Part shown: positions 1 to 10,220 of the stretch, in pieces
How positions within the stretch are numbered: the stretch's first letter is position 1
Layout of the letters: each line of letters starts with the position of its first letter
The notes under the pieces: generated by a model
Database searches by the model: none
Told to the model about the DNA's origin: nothing
Seen by the model: only the letters and a program-made list of their open reading frames with translations
DNA from: Streptomyces collinus Tu 365
GTDB taxonomy: Bacteria > Actinomycetota > Actinomycetes > Streptomycetales > Streptomycetaceae
Length of the DNA stretch: 64,000 nucleotides
NCBI RefSeq assembly: GCF_000444875.1
Contig: NC_021985.1
Location: forward strand, 3,977,535-4,041,534
Direction of reading: 5' to 3'
Position numbers and translations under genes: made by a program

Positions 1-323
1 GGTCGGGTCGTTGGCGGTGATCAGGCACTCCACGCCCTCGACCACGCCGATGCCGGTGACCAGCGAGGCGCCGACGGCGTAGTCGCTGCCCCAGGCGGCC
101 AGCGGGGACAGCTCCAGGAAGGGCGTGTCGGGGTCGAGGAGCAGCTCGACGCGTTCGCGGGCGAGCAGCTTGCCGCGCCCCCGGTGCCGCTGGACGTACT
201 TCTCACCGCCGCCCGCGAGCGCCTTGGCGTGCTCGGTGTCGAGGTCGGCGAGCTTGGCGAGCATGGTCTCGCGGTGGGCCCGGTAGTCCGGGTCTTCGGT
301 GTCCAGGGTGGAGCCGAGGACGG

Positions 324-327
<4 letters not shown>
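1..327 (-). CDS. acyl-CoA carboxylase carboxyltransferase (beta) subunit, 3' part missing
   Basis: The first 109 codons of a carboxyltransferase lie here and the gene runs off the window. The N-terminal helical lead is followed by the signature stretch ARERVELLLDPDTPFLEL and the start of the crotonase-like fold (LITANDPT), typical of propionyl-, methylcrotonyl- and geranyl-CoA carboxylase beta subunits, which transfer CO2 from biotin to an acyl-CoA. The GTG start at 327 overlaps the stop of the AtuA gene by four bases (GTGA), so the two are translationally coupled. Next to AtuA, the likely role is the carboxylation step of leucine/isovalerate or acyclic terpenoid breakdown. The exact substrate cannot be read from this fragment. 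Confidence 0.9.
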
Positions 328-1996
<1,669 letters not shown>

Positions 1997-2000
<4 letters not shown>

Positions 2001-2791
2001 CGGCTTCCCTCCTTCGGCGGGCGCCCGGTGCCGGGCGGGCCCGCGAACGCCTGCGCGAGGTCGAGCCAGCGGCCGGCGTCCGGACCCTCGGCACGCAGGT
2101 CGAGGTCGGCGCGGTGCGCGCGCTGGGTGACCAGGAGACAGAAGTCGAGGGCGGGGCCGGTGACGCGTTGCGGGGCGTCTTCGGGGCCGAAGGCCCACAG
2201 GGCGCCGGAGGGCGCGGTCAGTTCGACGCGGAACTCCTCGGCCGGCGGGGTCAGTCCGTGCGCCCCGAAGGCGAAGTCGCGGGTCCGCACCCCGAGCCGG
2301 GCCACATGCCGGAGCCGGTCGGAGGGGTGGCGCACCACACCGAGGGCGTCGGCGACGTCGAGTGCGTGGGCCCAGGTCTCCATGAGCCGGGCGGTGGCCA
2401 TGGAGGCGGCGGACATGGGTGGGCCGTACCAGGGGAATCGAGCGCCCGGTGGTGCGGCGCGCAGGGACCGGTCGAGGGCGGCGCGGCCCTCGCGCCACGT
2501 CGACAGCAACTCCGCGGTCGGCAGCCGAGCGCCCTCCTCCGCCCCTTCGTCGACGAACGAGTCGGGGCGGGTGAGCGCCTTCTCGACCAGTGCGCGGAAG
2601 GCGTCTGCGTCGGTGACGGCCAGCAGCGCCGAGCGGTCGGTCCAGGCGAGGTGTGCGATCTGGTGGGCGACGGTCCAGCCGGGGGCGGGAGTCGCGAGCC
2701 CCCACTGTTCGGCACTCAACTCAGCTACCAGCAGGTCGAGTTCTTCGCTTTCGGCACGCAGGTCGTCGATGACGGGCGTCGGGTCGGCCAT
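1997..2791 (-). CDS. TIGR03084 family metal-binding (DinB/MDMPI-like) protein
   Basis: 264 residues from ATG 2791. The N-terminus is a mycothiol-dependent maleylpyruvate isomerase/DinB-like four-helix domain, with PGWTVAHQIAHLAWTD supplying a metal-ligand histidine. The C-terminal half carries a DUF2267-like beta region (ALDVADALG, ALWAFGPEDAPQRVTG). TIGR03084 genes commonly lead short-chain acyl-CoA or terpenoid operons in actinobacteria, as here, where it heads the operon with AtuA and the carboxyltransferase. ATG 2791 was preferred; in-frame ATGs at 2803 and 2839 are possible, but the one at 2839 lies inside a palindrome that looks like an operator. No strong ribosome-binding site is visible before any of them. 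Biochemical role unknown. Confidence 0.85.
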
Positions 2792-2821
2792 GGCAGGGAG
2801 CATGGCAGCGGCCCGAGAAAC

Positions 2822-2840
2822 AATCAAGCGTGCTTGCATT
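2822..2840 (-). promoter_or_regulatory. candidate repressor operator of the TIGR03084-atuA operon
   Basis: A short inverted repeat, CAAGC-GT-GCTTG (2825-2836), is extended by near-matching AAT/ATT flanks. It lies in an A/T-rich patch just upstream of the operon. The size and symmetry fit a TetR-family operator, but no regulator gene is next to it and the assignment is inference. Confidence 0.4.
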
Positions 2841-2873
2841 AATTTGTCGCCGCGGCTCGATCCGCCGACTGAT

Positions 2874-2904
2874 CAGCCCCCGCCGGGAAACCCGGCGGGG
2901 GCTG
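2874..2904 (-). terminator. hairpin terminator downstream of the EamA transporter
   Basis: A perfect 14-bp stem (CAGCCCCCGCCGGG with its complement) closes on an AAA loop, 80 bases past the stop of the EamA gene. There is no clear U-run, as is usual in Streptomyces. Confidence 0.75.
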
Positions 2905-2983
2905 GGACAGGTGCGTCGCGGTCGGGGCGCGCTCCTTGGCCGTGGTCAGCGGGCGGGCGCCCCCCGCGTCCTGGTGCCCCGGG

Positions 2984-3937
2984 TCACTGCCCCTCGACCG
3001 GCAGGGTGACCTTGCCCCGGCCGATCTGGGTGCGTACCGCGCCGATGCTCGCGGCGATGACGAGGGCGATCGCGGCGGCCTCCACGGCGGACAGGGCCTG
3101 GTCGAGGATGAGGAAACCGGCCGTCGCCGCGATGGCCGGTTCCAGGCTCATCAGGATGGCGAAGGTGGAGGCGGGCAGGCGGCGCAGGGCCAGGAGTTCG
3201 AGGGTGTAGGGCAGCACCGAGGAGAGCAGGGCCACCGCCGAGCCGAGGGCGACGGTGGTGGGGTCGAGGAGCCGGGAGCCCGCCTCGGCGACGCCCAGCG
3301 GCAGGAACAGCAGGGCCGCGACCGCCATGGCGAGGGCGAGCCCGTCCGCCTGCGGGAAGCGGCGGCCCGTGCGGGCGCTGAAGACGATGTAGGCCGCCCA
3401 CATGGCGCCGGCGCCCAGGGCGAAGGCGACACCGACGGGGTCGAGGTCACTGAAGCCGCCACCGCCCAGCAGGAAGACGCCTCCCAGGGCCAGACCGGCC
3501 CACAGCGCGTTGATCAGCCGGCGGGACGCCAGGACGGACAGGGCCAGCGGGCCGAGGACCTCCAGGGTGACGGCCGGGCCCAGCGGGATCCGGGCGACCG
3601 CCTCGTAGAAGAGGCCGTTCATCGCGCCCATGGCGATGCCGAAGACGACCACGGTGCCCCAGTCGGCGCGGGAGTGGCCGCGCAGCCGGGGCCGGCAGAC
3701 CAGCAGCAGGACCACGGCGGCCGCGAGGAGCCGGAGGGTGACGACGCCGAGCGCACCGGCCCTGGGCATCAGGGTCACCGCCAGCGCTCCGCCGAACTGG
3801 ACGGAGATGCCGCCGGCGAGCACCAGCCCGACGGGCCCGAGCGAGCCGAAGCCCCGCGGGCGGCGCGGGCCACCACCGCCACCCGGGGGTGCGGGCGCGG
3901 CTTGCGTCGGGGGTGCGGTGGCGCTGGGCGTGCTCAC
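2984..3937 (-). CDS. EamA (DMT superfamily) transporter, RhtA-like
   Basis: 317 residues with ten predicted membrane segments arranged as two EamA repeats. The first repeat begins near residue 33 (GLVLAGGISVQFGGALAV); the second ends with the conserved SLEPAIAATAGFLILDQ segment near residue 265. This arrangement and length match inner-membrane amino-acid and metabolite exporters of the RhtA type; the substrate cannot be told from sequence. The GTG start at 3937 follows an AGGA ribosome-binding site. The first ~30 residues are a Pro/Gly/Ala-rich cytoplasmic leader. It is a single-gene unit with a strong hairpin after it. The gene behind it is in the same orientation but about 200 bases away. 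Confidence 0.9.
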   Translation of the reverse strand: MSTPSATAPPTQAAPAPPGGGGGPRRPRGFGSLGPVGLVLAGGISVQFGGALAVTLMPRAGALGVVTLRLLAAAVVLLLVCRPRLRGHSRADWGTVVVFGIAMGAMNGLFYEAVARIPLGPAVTLEVLGPLALSVLASRRLINALWAGLALGGVFLLGGGGFSDLDPVGVAFALGAGAMWAAYIVFSARTGRRFPQADGLALAMAVAALLFLPLGVAEAGSRLLDPTTVALGSAVALLSSVLPYTLELLALRRLPASTFAILMSLEPAIAATAGFLILDQALSAVEAAAIALVIAASIGAVRTQIGRGKVTLPVEGQ

Positions 3938-4139
3938 GGGCGGTCCTGGGGGCTGGCTCGGATCAGATCATGTTCATCTCGATGTACTACCGAGTCCAGG
4001 GTAATAGACCCCGTCAGGAGTGTGAACCCTTTATGTAGCTGTCCTGGATGGTGAGATGCACCGCGGTCACCTGCCGGACGACTGCTCCTGTTCGAGCACC
4101 CCCGGGGCTGAGAGTTCCCGCGTGAACCTGGGAAGTGGC

Positions 4140-6980
4140 TTATGCATCGGCGCCCTCCTCCAGTGCCTCCGCCAGCACCTCGGCCAGGTGCCGACCCCGT
4201 ACGCCGGCGAGTTCTCGCAGCTGGGTCCGGCAGGAGTAGCCGTCCGCCAGGATCACGGCCTGCTCGGGGGCCCCGGTCACCGCCGGCAGGAGCTGCTCCT
4301 CGGCGCAGGCGCGTGACACCTCGAAGTGGCCCGGCTCGAAGCCGAAGTTGCCCGCCAGGCCGCAGCAGCCGCCGCTCAGTTCGCCGGTCAGGCCCGCGGA
4401 GGCGCGCAGCGCGCGGTCGGCGCTGTCGCCCAGGACGGCGTGCTGGTGGCAGTGGGTCTGGCCGGCGACCGGGCGGTCCACGGCGGGCGGTGTCCAGCCG
4501 GGGGCGTGCTGCTGGAGCGTCTCGGCGAAGGTGCGGACCGCCGCCGCCAGGCGGGCCGCGCGCGGGTCGTCGTGCAGCAGCTCCGGGAGGTCGCCGCGGA
4601 GGGCGGCCGCGCAGCTCGGTTCCAGGACGACGACCGGGGCACCCGTGCGCAGCACCGGCTCCATCAGGTCCAGGGTGCGGCGCAGCACCGCGCGGGCGCG
4701 GTCGAGCTGCCCGGTGGAGACGTAGGTCAGGCCGCAACAGACCCCGGCGCCCAGCGGCCGGGAGGGCGGCAGGACCACCCGGAGTCCGGCGGCCTCCAGC
4801 ACCCTCACGGCCGCCCGCCCGACGGAGGGCGAGAGGTGTTCGGTGAAGGTGTCAGGCCACAGGACAGCCAGGTCGCCCGTGGTCCCCGTGGTCCCCGTGG
4901 TCCCCGTGGTGCGCGGGGTCCGCCGCCGCCACCAGCGGCTGAAGGGCTCCCGCGCGATCCGGGGGATCTCCCGCTCGGCCGCGATCCCGGCCAGTCGTTT
5001 CGCGGCCCGTGCGGGCGGGCCGGTCCGCGCGAGCGCGTTGAGCAGCGGGGCCGTGCGGGTCCGGGCCACCCAGCGCAGCCAGACCGGCAGCCGGCCCAGG
5101 GTGTGGTGGGCGGCCGGGCGGCGCCGGCCCGCGTAGTGGTGGTGCAGGAACTCGGCCTTGTAGGTGGCCATGTCGACGCCGACCGGGCAGTCCGAGCGAC
5201 AGCCCTTGCAGGACAGGCACAGGTCCAGCGCGTCCCTGACCTGCGGGGACCGCCAGCCGTCCGTCACCAGCTCGCCCGCGAGCATCTCGTGCAGCAGCCG
5301 GGCCCGCCCGCGCGTGGAGTGCTCCTCCTCGCCGGTCGCCCGGAAGGAGGGGCACATGACGGCGGGTCCGGCGGCCGTCGTCGTACGGCACTTGGCGACG
5401 CCGACGCAGCGGCGGACGGCCGCGGAGAAGTCGCCGCCGTCGGCCGGGTAGCCGAAGGCCACGTCGACCGGGCGGCGGGGCAGGGCGGCGAAGCGCAGGT
5501 TCGCGTCCAGCGGGGCCGGGCGGACCAGCATGCCGGGGTTGAGGAGGTCGTCGGGGTCCCAGACCGCCTTGGCCCGCTCGAAGAGCCGCACCGTCTCCTC
5601 GCCGTACATCCGCGGCAGCAGTTCCGCGCGGGCCTGGCCGTCGCCGTGCTCCCCGGAGAGCGAGCCGCCGTGCGCCACCACCAGGTCGGCCAGTTCCTCG
5701 GAGAAACGCCGGAAGCGGCCGACGCCCGCCTCGGTGAGCAGGTCGAAGTCGATACGGACGTGGATGCAGCCGTCGCCGAAGTGGCCGTAGGGGGTGCCGC
5801 GCAGGCGGTGGGCGGTGAGCAGGGCGCGGAAGTCCCGCAGGTAGGCGCCGAGCCGGGCGGGCGGCACGGCGCAGTCCTCCCAGCCGGGCCACGCCTCGGT
5901 GCCGTCCGGCATCCGGGTGGCGGTCCCGCTCGCGTCCTCCCGGATCCGCCACAGGGTCCGCTGGGCCGCCGGGTCCGTGACCACGAGGGAGTCGACGACG
6001 TCGGCCGCGCGGACGACCGCCTCCGCACGCGCGCGTGCCTCGGCCGGCGCGTCCCCACCGGTCTCCACGAACAGCCAGGCACCGCCCCCGGGCAGCCCGG
6101 CCGGTGAGCGCACCAGGTCGGCCGCCATGCCCTCGACCGTCAGGGGCCGGTGCGGCAGCAGGCCCGCCGCGGCCTCGGCGGCCGCGCTCTCGTCGGCGTA
6201 CCCCAGCACCGCGAGGGCACGCGCGCGGGGCGCCTCCACCAGCCGGACGACCGCCTCCGTCAGGATGCCGAGGGTGCCCTCGGAGCCGCAGAAGGAGCGG
6301 GCGACGTCGGCGCCCCGCTCGGGCAGCAGCGCGTCCAGGGCGTACCCGGAGATCCGGCGGGGCAGGTCCGGGAAACCGGTGCGCAACCGGGCCAGTTCGC
6401 CCTCCGCCAGCTCCCGCAGGCCCTCCGGCGCTCCGGCCCAGTCCCGTCCGAGCCGCAGCCGCCGCCCGCGCGCGGTGACGACGGACAGCTCCCGCACGGC
6501 GTCCGCGGTGGTCCCCCAGGCGACCGAGTGGGAGCCGCACGAGTTGTTGCCGATCATCCCGCCGAGCGTGCACCGGCTGTGCGTGGAGGGGTCGGGGCCG
6601 AAGCGCAGCCCGTGCGGGGCGGCGGCCTCCTGGAGGCGGTCGAGGACGAGACCCGGCTGGACCACGGCGGTGCGGCCGCCCGGGTCGAGCTCCAGCAGGC
6701 CGTTCATGTGCCGGGTGAAGTCCAGCACCACGCCCGTGCCGGTCGCCTGCCCGGCGATGGAGGTGCCGCCGCCGCGCGCCACCACCGGCACACCGCGCCC
6801 GCGGCACACCTCCAGCACCGCCGCCACGTCGTCGGCGTCCCGCGGGGACACCACCCCGGCGGGGACCCGCCGGTAGTTGGACGCGTCCATGGTCACCAGC
6901 GCCCGGGCGGTGACGTCGAAGCCGACCTCGCCCCGGACGCTCGCGCGCAGCTCCGCCTCAAGACCCGAGAGATCCGTCAT
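4140..6980 (-). CDS. FAD-linked oxidase / Fe-S fusion protein (glycolate or D-lactate dehydrogenase type)
   Basis: 946 residues fusing two activities. The N-terminal half is a GlcD-like FAD_binding_4 domain (VARGGGTSIAGQATGTGVVL near residue 65, GGMIGNNSCGSHS near 140) with its FAD-oxidase C-terminal domain. The C-terminal half is a GlcF/CCG module: CLSCKGCRSDCPVG supplies 4Fe-4S cysteines, CRTTTAAGPAVMCPSF precedes it, and two CCG motifs (GAGVCCGLTY, GGCCGLAGNFG) follow. Such one-chain proteins oxidise 2-hydroxy acids, such as D-lactate or glycolate, and pass electrons to the quinone pool; the precise substrate is undetermined. ATG 6980 begins MTDLSGLEAELRA. The linker between the Fe-S and CCG regions contains a short Gly-Thr-Thr repeat encoded by a 9-bp DNA repeat. 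Confidence 0.9.
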   Translation of the reverse strand: MTDLSGLEAELRASVRGEVGFDVTARALVTMDASNYRRVPAGVVSPRDADDVAAVLEVCRGRGVPVVARGGGTSIAGQATGTGVVLDFTRHMNGLLELDPGGRTAVVQPGLVLDRLQEAAAPHGLRFGPDPSTHSRCTLGGMIGNNSCGSHSVAWGTTADAVRELSVVTARGRRLRLGRDWAGAPEGLRELAEGELARLRTGFPDLPRRISGYALDALLPERGADVARSFCGSEGTLGILTEAVVRLVEAPRARALAVLGYADESAAAEAAAGLLPHRPLTVEGMAADLVRSPAGLPGGGAWLFVETGGDAPAEARARAEAVVRAADVVDSLVVTDPAAQRTLWRIREDASGTATRMPDGTEAWPGWEDCAVPPARLGAYLRDFRALLTAHRLRGTPYGHFGDGCIHVRIDFDLLTEAGVGRFRRFSEELADLVVAHGGSLSGEHGDGQARAELLPRMYGEETVRLFERAKAVWDPDDLLNPGMLVRPAPLDANLRFAALPRRPVDVAFGYPADGGDFSAAVRRCVGVAKCRTTTAAGPAVMCPSFRATGEEEHSTRGRARLLHEMLAGELVTDGWRSPQVRDALDLCLSCKGCRSDCPVGVDMATYKAEFLHHHYAGRRRPAAHHTLGRLPVWLRWVARTRTAPLLNALARTGPPARAAKRLAGIAAEREIPRIAREPFSRWWRRRTPRTTGTTGTTGTTGDLAVLWPDTFTEHLSPSVGRAAVRVLEAAGLRVVLPPSRPLGAGVCCGLTYVSTGQLDRARAVLRRTLDLMEPVLRTGAPVVVLEPSCAAALRGDLPELLHDDPRAARLAAAVRTFAETLQQHAPGWTPPAVDRPVAGQTHCHQHAVLGDSADRALRASAGLTGELSGGCCGLAGNFGFEPGHFEVSRACAEEQLLPAVTGAPEQAVILADGYSCRTQLRELAGVRGRHLAEVLAEALEEGADA
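4881..4910. repeat. 9-bp tandem repeat inside the FAD/Fe-S gene
   Basis: Three exact copies of GGTCCCCGT plus a partial fourth, preceded by a variant copy at 4871. In the gene it encodes four Gly-Thr-Thr triplets in a linker, so copy-number change would lengthen the linker without shifting the frame. Confidence 0.85.
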
Positions 6981-7124
6981 GCGTTCCAGGATGCACACGA
7001 CCACGGACAGTCACCGTCCGTTGTCCACAACCACCCCGAATCAGTCGTACGACCTCACAAGTCCAGGGGGCGGTGAACTCGTCTCATCGGACGGACATGG
7101 TTCCGTCCCGTTTCGTCTAGCGGA

Positions 7125-7130
7125 TACCCT
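7125..7130 (+). promoter_or_regulatory. -10 hexamer of a leaderless serC promoter
   Basis: TACCCT ends seven bases before the GTG start of serC, and there is no Shine-Dalgarno sequence, so transcription probably begins at the start codon. No convincing -35 element is visible. Confidence 0.55.
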
Positions 7131-7137
7131 CCGACTC

Positions 7138-8256
7138 GTGGCCGACATCCAGATTCCCGCTGACATCAAGCCCGCCGACGGTCGATTCGGCGCTGGCCCC
7201 TCCAAGGTGCGCACCGAGGCGCTCGACGCCCTCGCCGCCACCGGAAGCTCCCTGCTCGGCACCTCCCACCGCCAGGCCCCCGTGAAGAACCTGGTGGGCC
7301 AGGTCCGCGAGGGCATCGGCTCCCTGTTCTCCCTGCCCGAGGGCTACGAGGTCGTCCTCGGCAACGGCGGCTCCACCGCCTTCTGGGACATCGCCACCCA
7401 CGGGCTGATCGAGAACAAGTCCCAGCACCTCACGTTCGGCGAGTTCTCCTCCAAGTTCGCCAAGGCGGCCAAGCTCGCCCCCTGGCTGGCCGAGCCCACC
7501 GTCATCGCCGCCGACCCCGGCACCCACCCCGAGGCGCGCGCCGAGGCCGGTGTCGACGTCTACGCCTACACCCACAACGAGACCTCCACCGGTGTGGCCA
7601 TGCCGATCGAGCGCGTGTCCGGCGCCGACGAGGGCGCGCTGGTCCTGGTGGACGCCACCTCCGGCGCGGGCGGCCTCCCGGTCGACATCGCCGAGACGGA
7701 CGTCTACTACTTCGCCCCGCAGAAGTCCTTCGCCTCCGACGGCGGCCTGTGGATCGGCGTCTTCTCGCCGGCCGCGATCGAGCGCGCCGAGCGCGTCCAC
7801 GCGAGCGGCCGCCACGTCCCGGAGTTCTTCTCGCTGCCCACGGCGATCGACAACTCCCGCAAGAACCAGACGTACAACACCCCGGCCCTCGCCACGCTCT
7901 TCCTGCTCAACCAGCAGCTCGAGTGGCTCAACGGGCAGGGCGGCCTGGCCTTCGCCACCGGCCGCACCAAGGACTCCTCGACCCGCCTGTACACCTGGGC
8001 GGAGGAGTCCAAGTACGCCACCCCGTTCGTCTCCGACCCGGCCAAGCGCTCGCAGGTCATCGGCACGATCGACTTCTCCGACGAGATCGACGCCGCGGCC
8101 GTGGCCAAGGTGCTGCGCGCCAACGGCGTCGTGGACACCGAGCCGTACCGCAAGCTCGGCCGCAACCAGCTGCGCATCGCCATGTTCCCGGCGATCGACC
8201 CGGCGGACGTCGAGGCACTCACCAAGTGCGTCGACTACGTGATCGAGAGGCTCTGA
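7138..8256 (+). CDS. serC: phosphoserine aminotransferase
   Basis: 372 residues. A PLP-dependent class V aminotransferase that makes O-phosphoserine from 3-phosphohydroxypyruvate and glutamate in serine synthesis. The N-terminus (PADGRFGAGPSKVR, then GTSHRQAPVKNLV) and the PLP-lysine region YYFAPQKSFASDGGLWIG near residue 200 are typical of the actinobacterial SerC group. The length matches streptomycete SerC. GTG 7138 was chosen over longer in-frame options because it opens directly on the conserved N-terminus and sits seven bases after a -10 hexamer. It is monocistronic, divergent from the FAD/Fe-S gene, and closed by a strong hairpin 20 bases after the stop. Confidence 0.95.
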   Translation: MADIQIPADIKPADGRFGAGPSKVRTEALDALAATGSSLLGTSHRQAPVKNLVGQVREGIGSLFSLPEGYEVVLGNGGSTAFWDIATHGLIENKSQHLTFGEFSSKFAKAAKLAPWLAEPTVIAADPGTHPEARAEAGVDVYAYTHNETSTGVAMPIERVSGADEGALVLVDATSGAGGLPVDIAETDVYYFAPQKSFASDGGLWIGVFSPAAIERAERVHASGRHVPEFFSLPTAIDNSRKNQTYNTPALATLFLLNQQLEWLNGQGGLAFATGRTKDSSTRLYTWAEESKYATPFVSDPAKRSQVIGTIDFSDEIDAAAVAKVLRANGVVDTEPYRKLGRNQLRIAMFPAIDPADVEALTKCVDYVIERL

Positions 8257-8276
8257 CCTCCCGTCAACTCAGGTCG

Positions 8277-8309
8277 GAAGGGCGCCCGGTGCCACACCGG
8301 GCGCCCTTC
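8277..8309 (+). terminator. serC terminator
   Basis: A perfect 15-bp stem (GAAGGGCGCCCGGTG with its complement) on a three-base loop, 20 bases past the serC stop. The next gene is convergent, but its stop lies 60 bases away. Confidence 0.9.
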
Positions 8310-8368
8310 GCGTCTCCGGACGCCCTCCGCGCCCTCGGCCCCGACCCGGCGCCGGTCCCCGGGCCGTG

Positions 8369-9349
8369 TCAGTTCCGGCGCCGCAGCCGCCGCAGTCCGA
8401 AGAGGGCGGCCGCGCCCACGACGACCACCACGGCACCGATCTTCAGGGTGCCGTTGCCGTCGGCCCCGGTGCCGCCGCCGGAGGCCGAACTGCCGCCGCC
8501 GGTGGTCGCCTTGTCCGACGCCCCGGCCGGCGCGTCCTGCGCCAGCACCTCGCTGTCGGCGCCCTCGGTGCCGTACATCAGCTTCGTCCCGTCGGCGGAG
8601 TACGAGACCGACTCGCCCTGGCCCTGCAGGGGCACGTCGAGCCGCCCCACCCGCTTGATCCTGCCGCCGTTCCAGTCGTACTGGATGCCGCCGAAGTAGC
8701 CCCGCACCACGAGTTGTTCGCCGTTCGGCGAGAAGGCCGCGTCGGTGGCCCACAGGTCCACGGCGGCGATCGGCTTGAACACGTTCGTGCCCGAGGTGCT
8801 CAGGTGCGCCGGTCCCTCGTACAGGTGACCGCCGTCCTCCTTCTTGTCGATGATGTACACGCGCCCGGTGCGGGGGTGCACGAGCAGTGACTCGGCGTTG
8901 CGCGCACCGTTCGCGTACTTCACGACGTACTGGGTGGCCCGCACGGTCTGGTCCTTCAGCACCTTCGGCTCGGGCAGCCGGTAGATCCACACGTACGGCC
9001 ACTTGCCGTCGAGGTTGTCGCCGATGTCACCGACGTAGATCTGGTGGTCGGGCCCGATGGAGATGGCCTCCACGTCGCGCGGGGCACCGATACCGCGCAG
9101 GGTCACCGTGGCGACGGTGCGGCCCGTCCGGCTGTCGATCGCGTAGATGTACGGCCCGTCGTCGCTGTCGTTGTGCGTCCAGTAGATGCCCGGGTGCAGA
9201 TGGGAGGCGGCCAGGCCGCTCGACTCCGTGATCCGCGGGTCCTTGATGGTGAACCCTTCGTCACCGGTGCCGCCGTCGGCGGCGGAGGCGGGCAGCGCGC
9301 AGGCGCCCAGGAGGAGGACCCCGGCGAGCAGGGCGAACGGTCGACGCAT
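8369..9349 (-). CDS. secreted, membrane-anchored beta-propeller-like protein
   Basis: 326 residues from ATG 9349. Residues 1-22 are a signal peptide (RRPFALLAGVLLLGACALPA). The mature part has repeated blade-like strands ending in DSRTGR, IDKKEDGG and YSADGTKLMYG, consistent with a WD40/esterase-like beta-propeller. A Gly/Ser-rich linker leads to one C-terminal membrane helix (IGAVVVVVGAAALFGL) and a basic tail, so it stays on the outer face of the membrane; there is no LPXTG sortase motif. The LGAC segment in the signal also resembles a lipobox, making a lipoprotein an alternative. The function is unknown. It is divergent from the SGNH hydrolase gene. Confidence 0.8.
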   Translation of the reverse strand: MRRPFALLAGVLLLGACALPASAADGGTGDEGFTIKDPRITESSGLAASHLHPGIYWTHNDSDDGPYIYAIDSRTGRTVATVTLRGIGAPRDVEAISIGPDHQIYVGDIGDNLDGKWPYVWIYRLPEPKVLKDQTVRATQYVVKYANGARNAESLLVHPRTGRVYIIDKKEDGGHLYEGPAHLSTSGTNVFKPIAAVDLWATDAAFSPNGEQLVVRGYFGGIQYDWNGGRIKRVGRLDVPLQGQGESVSYSADGTKLMYGTEGADSEVLAQDAPAGASDKATTGGGSSASGGGTGADGNGTLKIGAVVVVVGAAALFGLRRLRRRN

Positions 9350-9462
9350 GCCCCAAGCCTGCCATTCACGCCGGGTGTTTACGGGGTGTGCGCCCGCGTC
9401 GGTGCACCGAGGGTGGCGGGCTTCACACCCCACCGGTCCGCGTGATCGTTCATCATGAGCGG

Positions 9463-10146
9463 ATGCTCAGGTTCATGCCCGTAGGTGACTCCATGACGAT
9501 CGGGAGCGCCGGCGAGCACACGTGGCGTTACCGACTGTGGCAGCACCTGTGCACGTCGTACGACGGACCCTTCACCTTCGTCGGCCCGCGCGAGACCCTG
9601 TACGACAAAGAGGCCGACGCCCCGACCTCCCTCGACTACGCCGAACCGCGCTTCCCACGGGCCCACCTGGCCGGCTGGGGCGAGGGCTGGCTGCACATGG
9701 CCCCGCTGATCGGCGAAGCGGTGCGCACCTGCAGGGCGGACGTGCTGCTCGTCTCCCTCGGCCTCATCGACCTGGGCTTCTACACCAACGCGGAGCAGAC
9801 GGCCGAGAACGTGCGGGCCTTCGTCGCCGAGGCGCGCGCGGCGGCCCCACGCACCCGGATGGTGCTGCTGCCGGTGATCCCGAACGTCCGCGCCGAACTG
9901 GACGCCCCCTTCGCCGAGCAGGTGGACCGGTTCAACGTCCTGCTCGCGAAGGCGGTCGCCGACCTGGACGAGCCCCGGTCCCCGCTCCTGCTGGCCTCGC
10001 CGCCGGAGTCGTACGACATCCACGCGGACACGTACGACGGCACGCACCCCAACGAGAGCGGCGAACACCGGATCGCGGGGGCCTTCGCGGGGGCGATGTG
10101 GGAGGCGTGGGGATTCGGACAGGCGTACGCGGCTGGAACGGACTGA
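9463..10146 (+). CDS. SGNH/GDSL-family hydrolase
   Basis: 227 residues. The catalytic serine is in GDSMTIGSAGEHTWR near residue 8, and the Asp-His pair is in DGTHPNESGEHRIAGA near residue 195; between them SLGLIDLGFY fills the block-III position. This is the SGNH esterase/lipase fold, which hydrolyses ester or acetyl bonds. There is no signal peptide, so the enzyme is cytoplasmic. ATG 9463 was chosen because the conserved GDS block starts eight residues in. The upstream Shine-Dalgarno is weak (GAGCGG). Substrate unknown. Confidence 0.85.
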   Translation: MLRFMPVGDSMTIGSAGEHTWRYRLWQHLCTSYDGPFTFVGPRETLYDKEADAPTSLDYAEPRFPRAHLAGWGEGWLHMAPLIGEAVRTCRADVLLVSLGLIDLGFYTNAEQTAENVRAFVAEARAAAPRTRMVLLPVIPNVRAELDAPFAEQVDRFNVLLAKAVADLDEPRSPLLLASPPESYDIHADTYDGTHPNESGEHRIAGAFAGAMWEAWGFGQAYAAGTD

Positions 10147-10220
10147 CCTGATCCCGGCGCTTCCCGGTCACCGTGCGTATCGTTGAACAGCGCGGCCGCA
10201 ACAAGGGAGACAGGATCGCG

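Noticed and set aside
4095..4165. A stretch with CTGAGAG and TGAACCTG resembling the core of a TPP riboswitch on the plus strand
   Set aside because: The spacing is irregular, the other arms do not pair, and it overlaps the 3' end of the minus-strand FAD/Fe-S gene with no thiamine gene downstream on the plus strand. Chance resemblance is likely.
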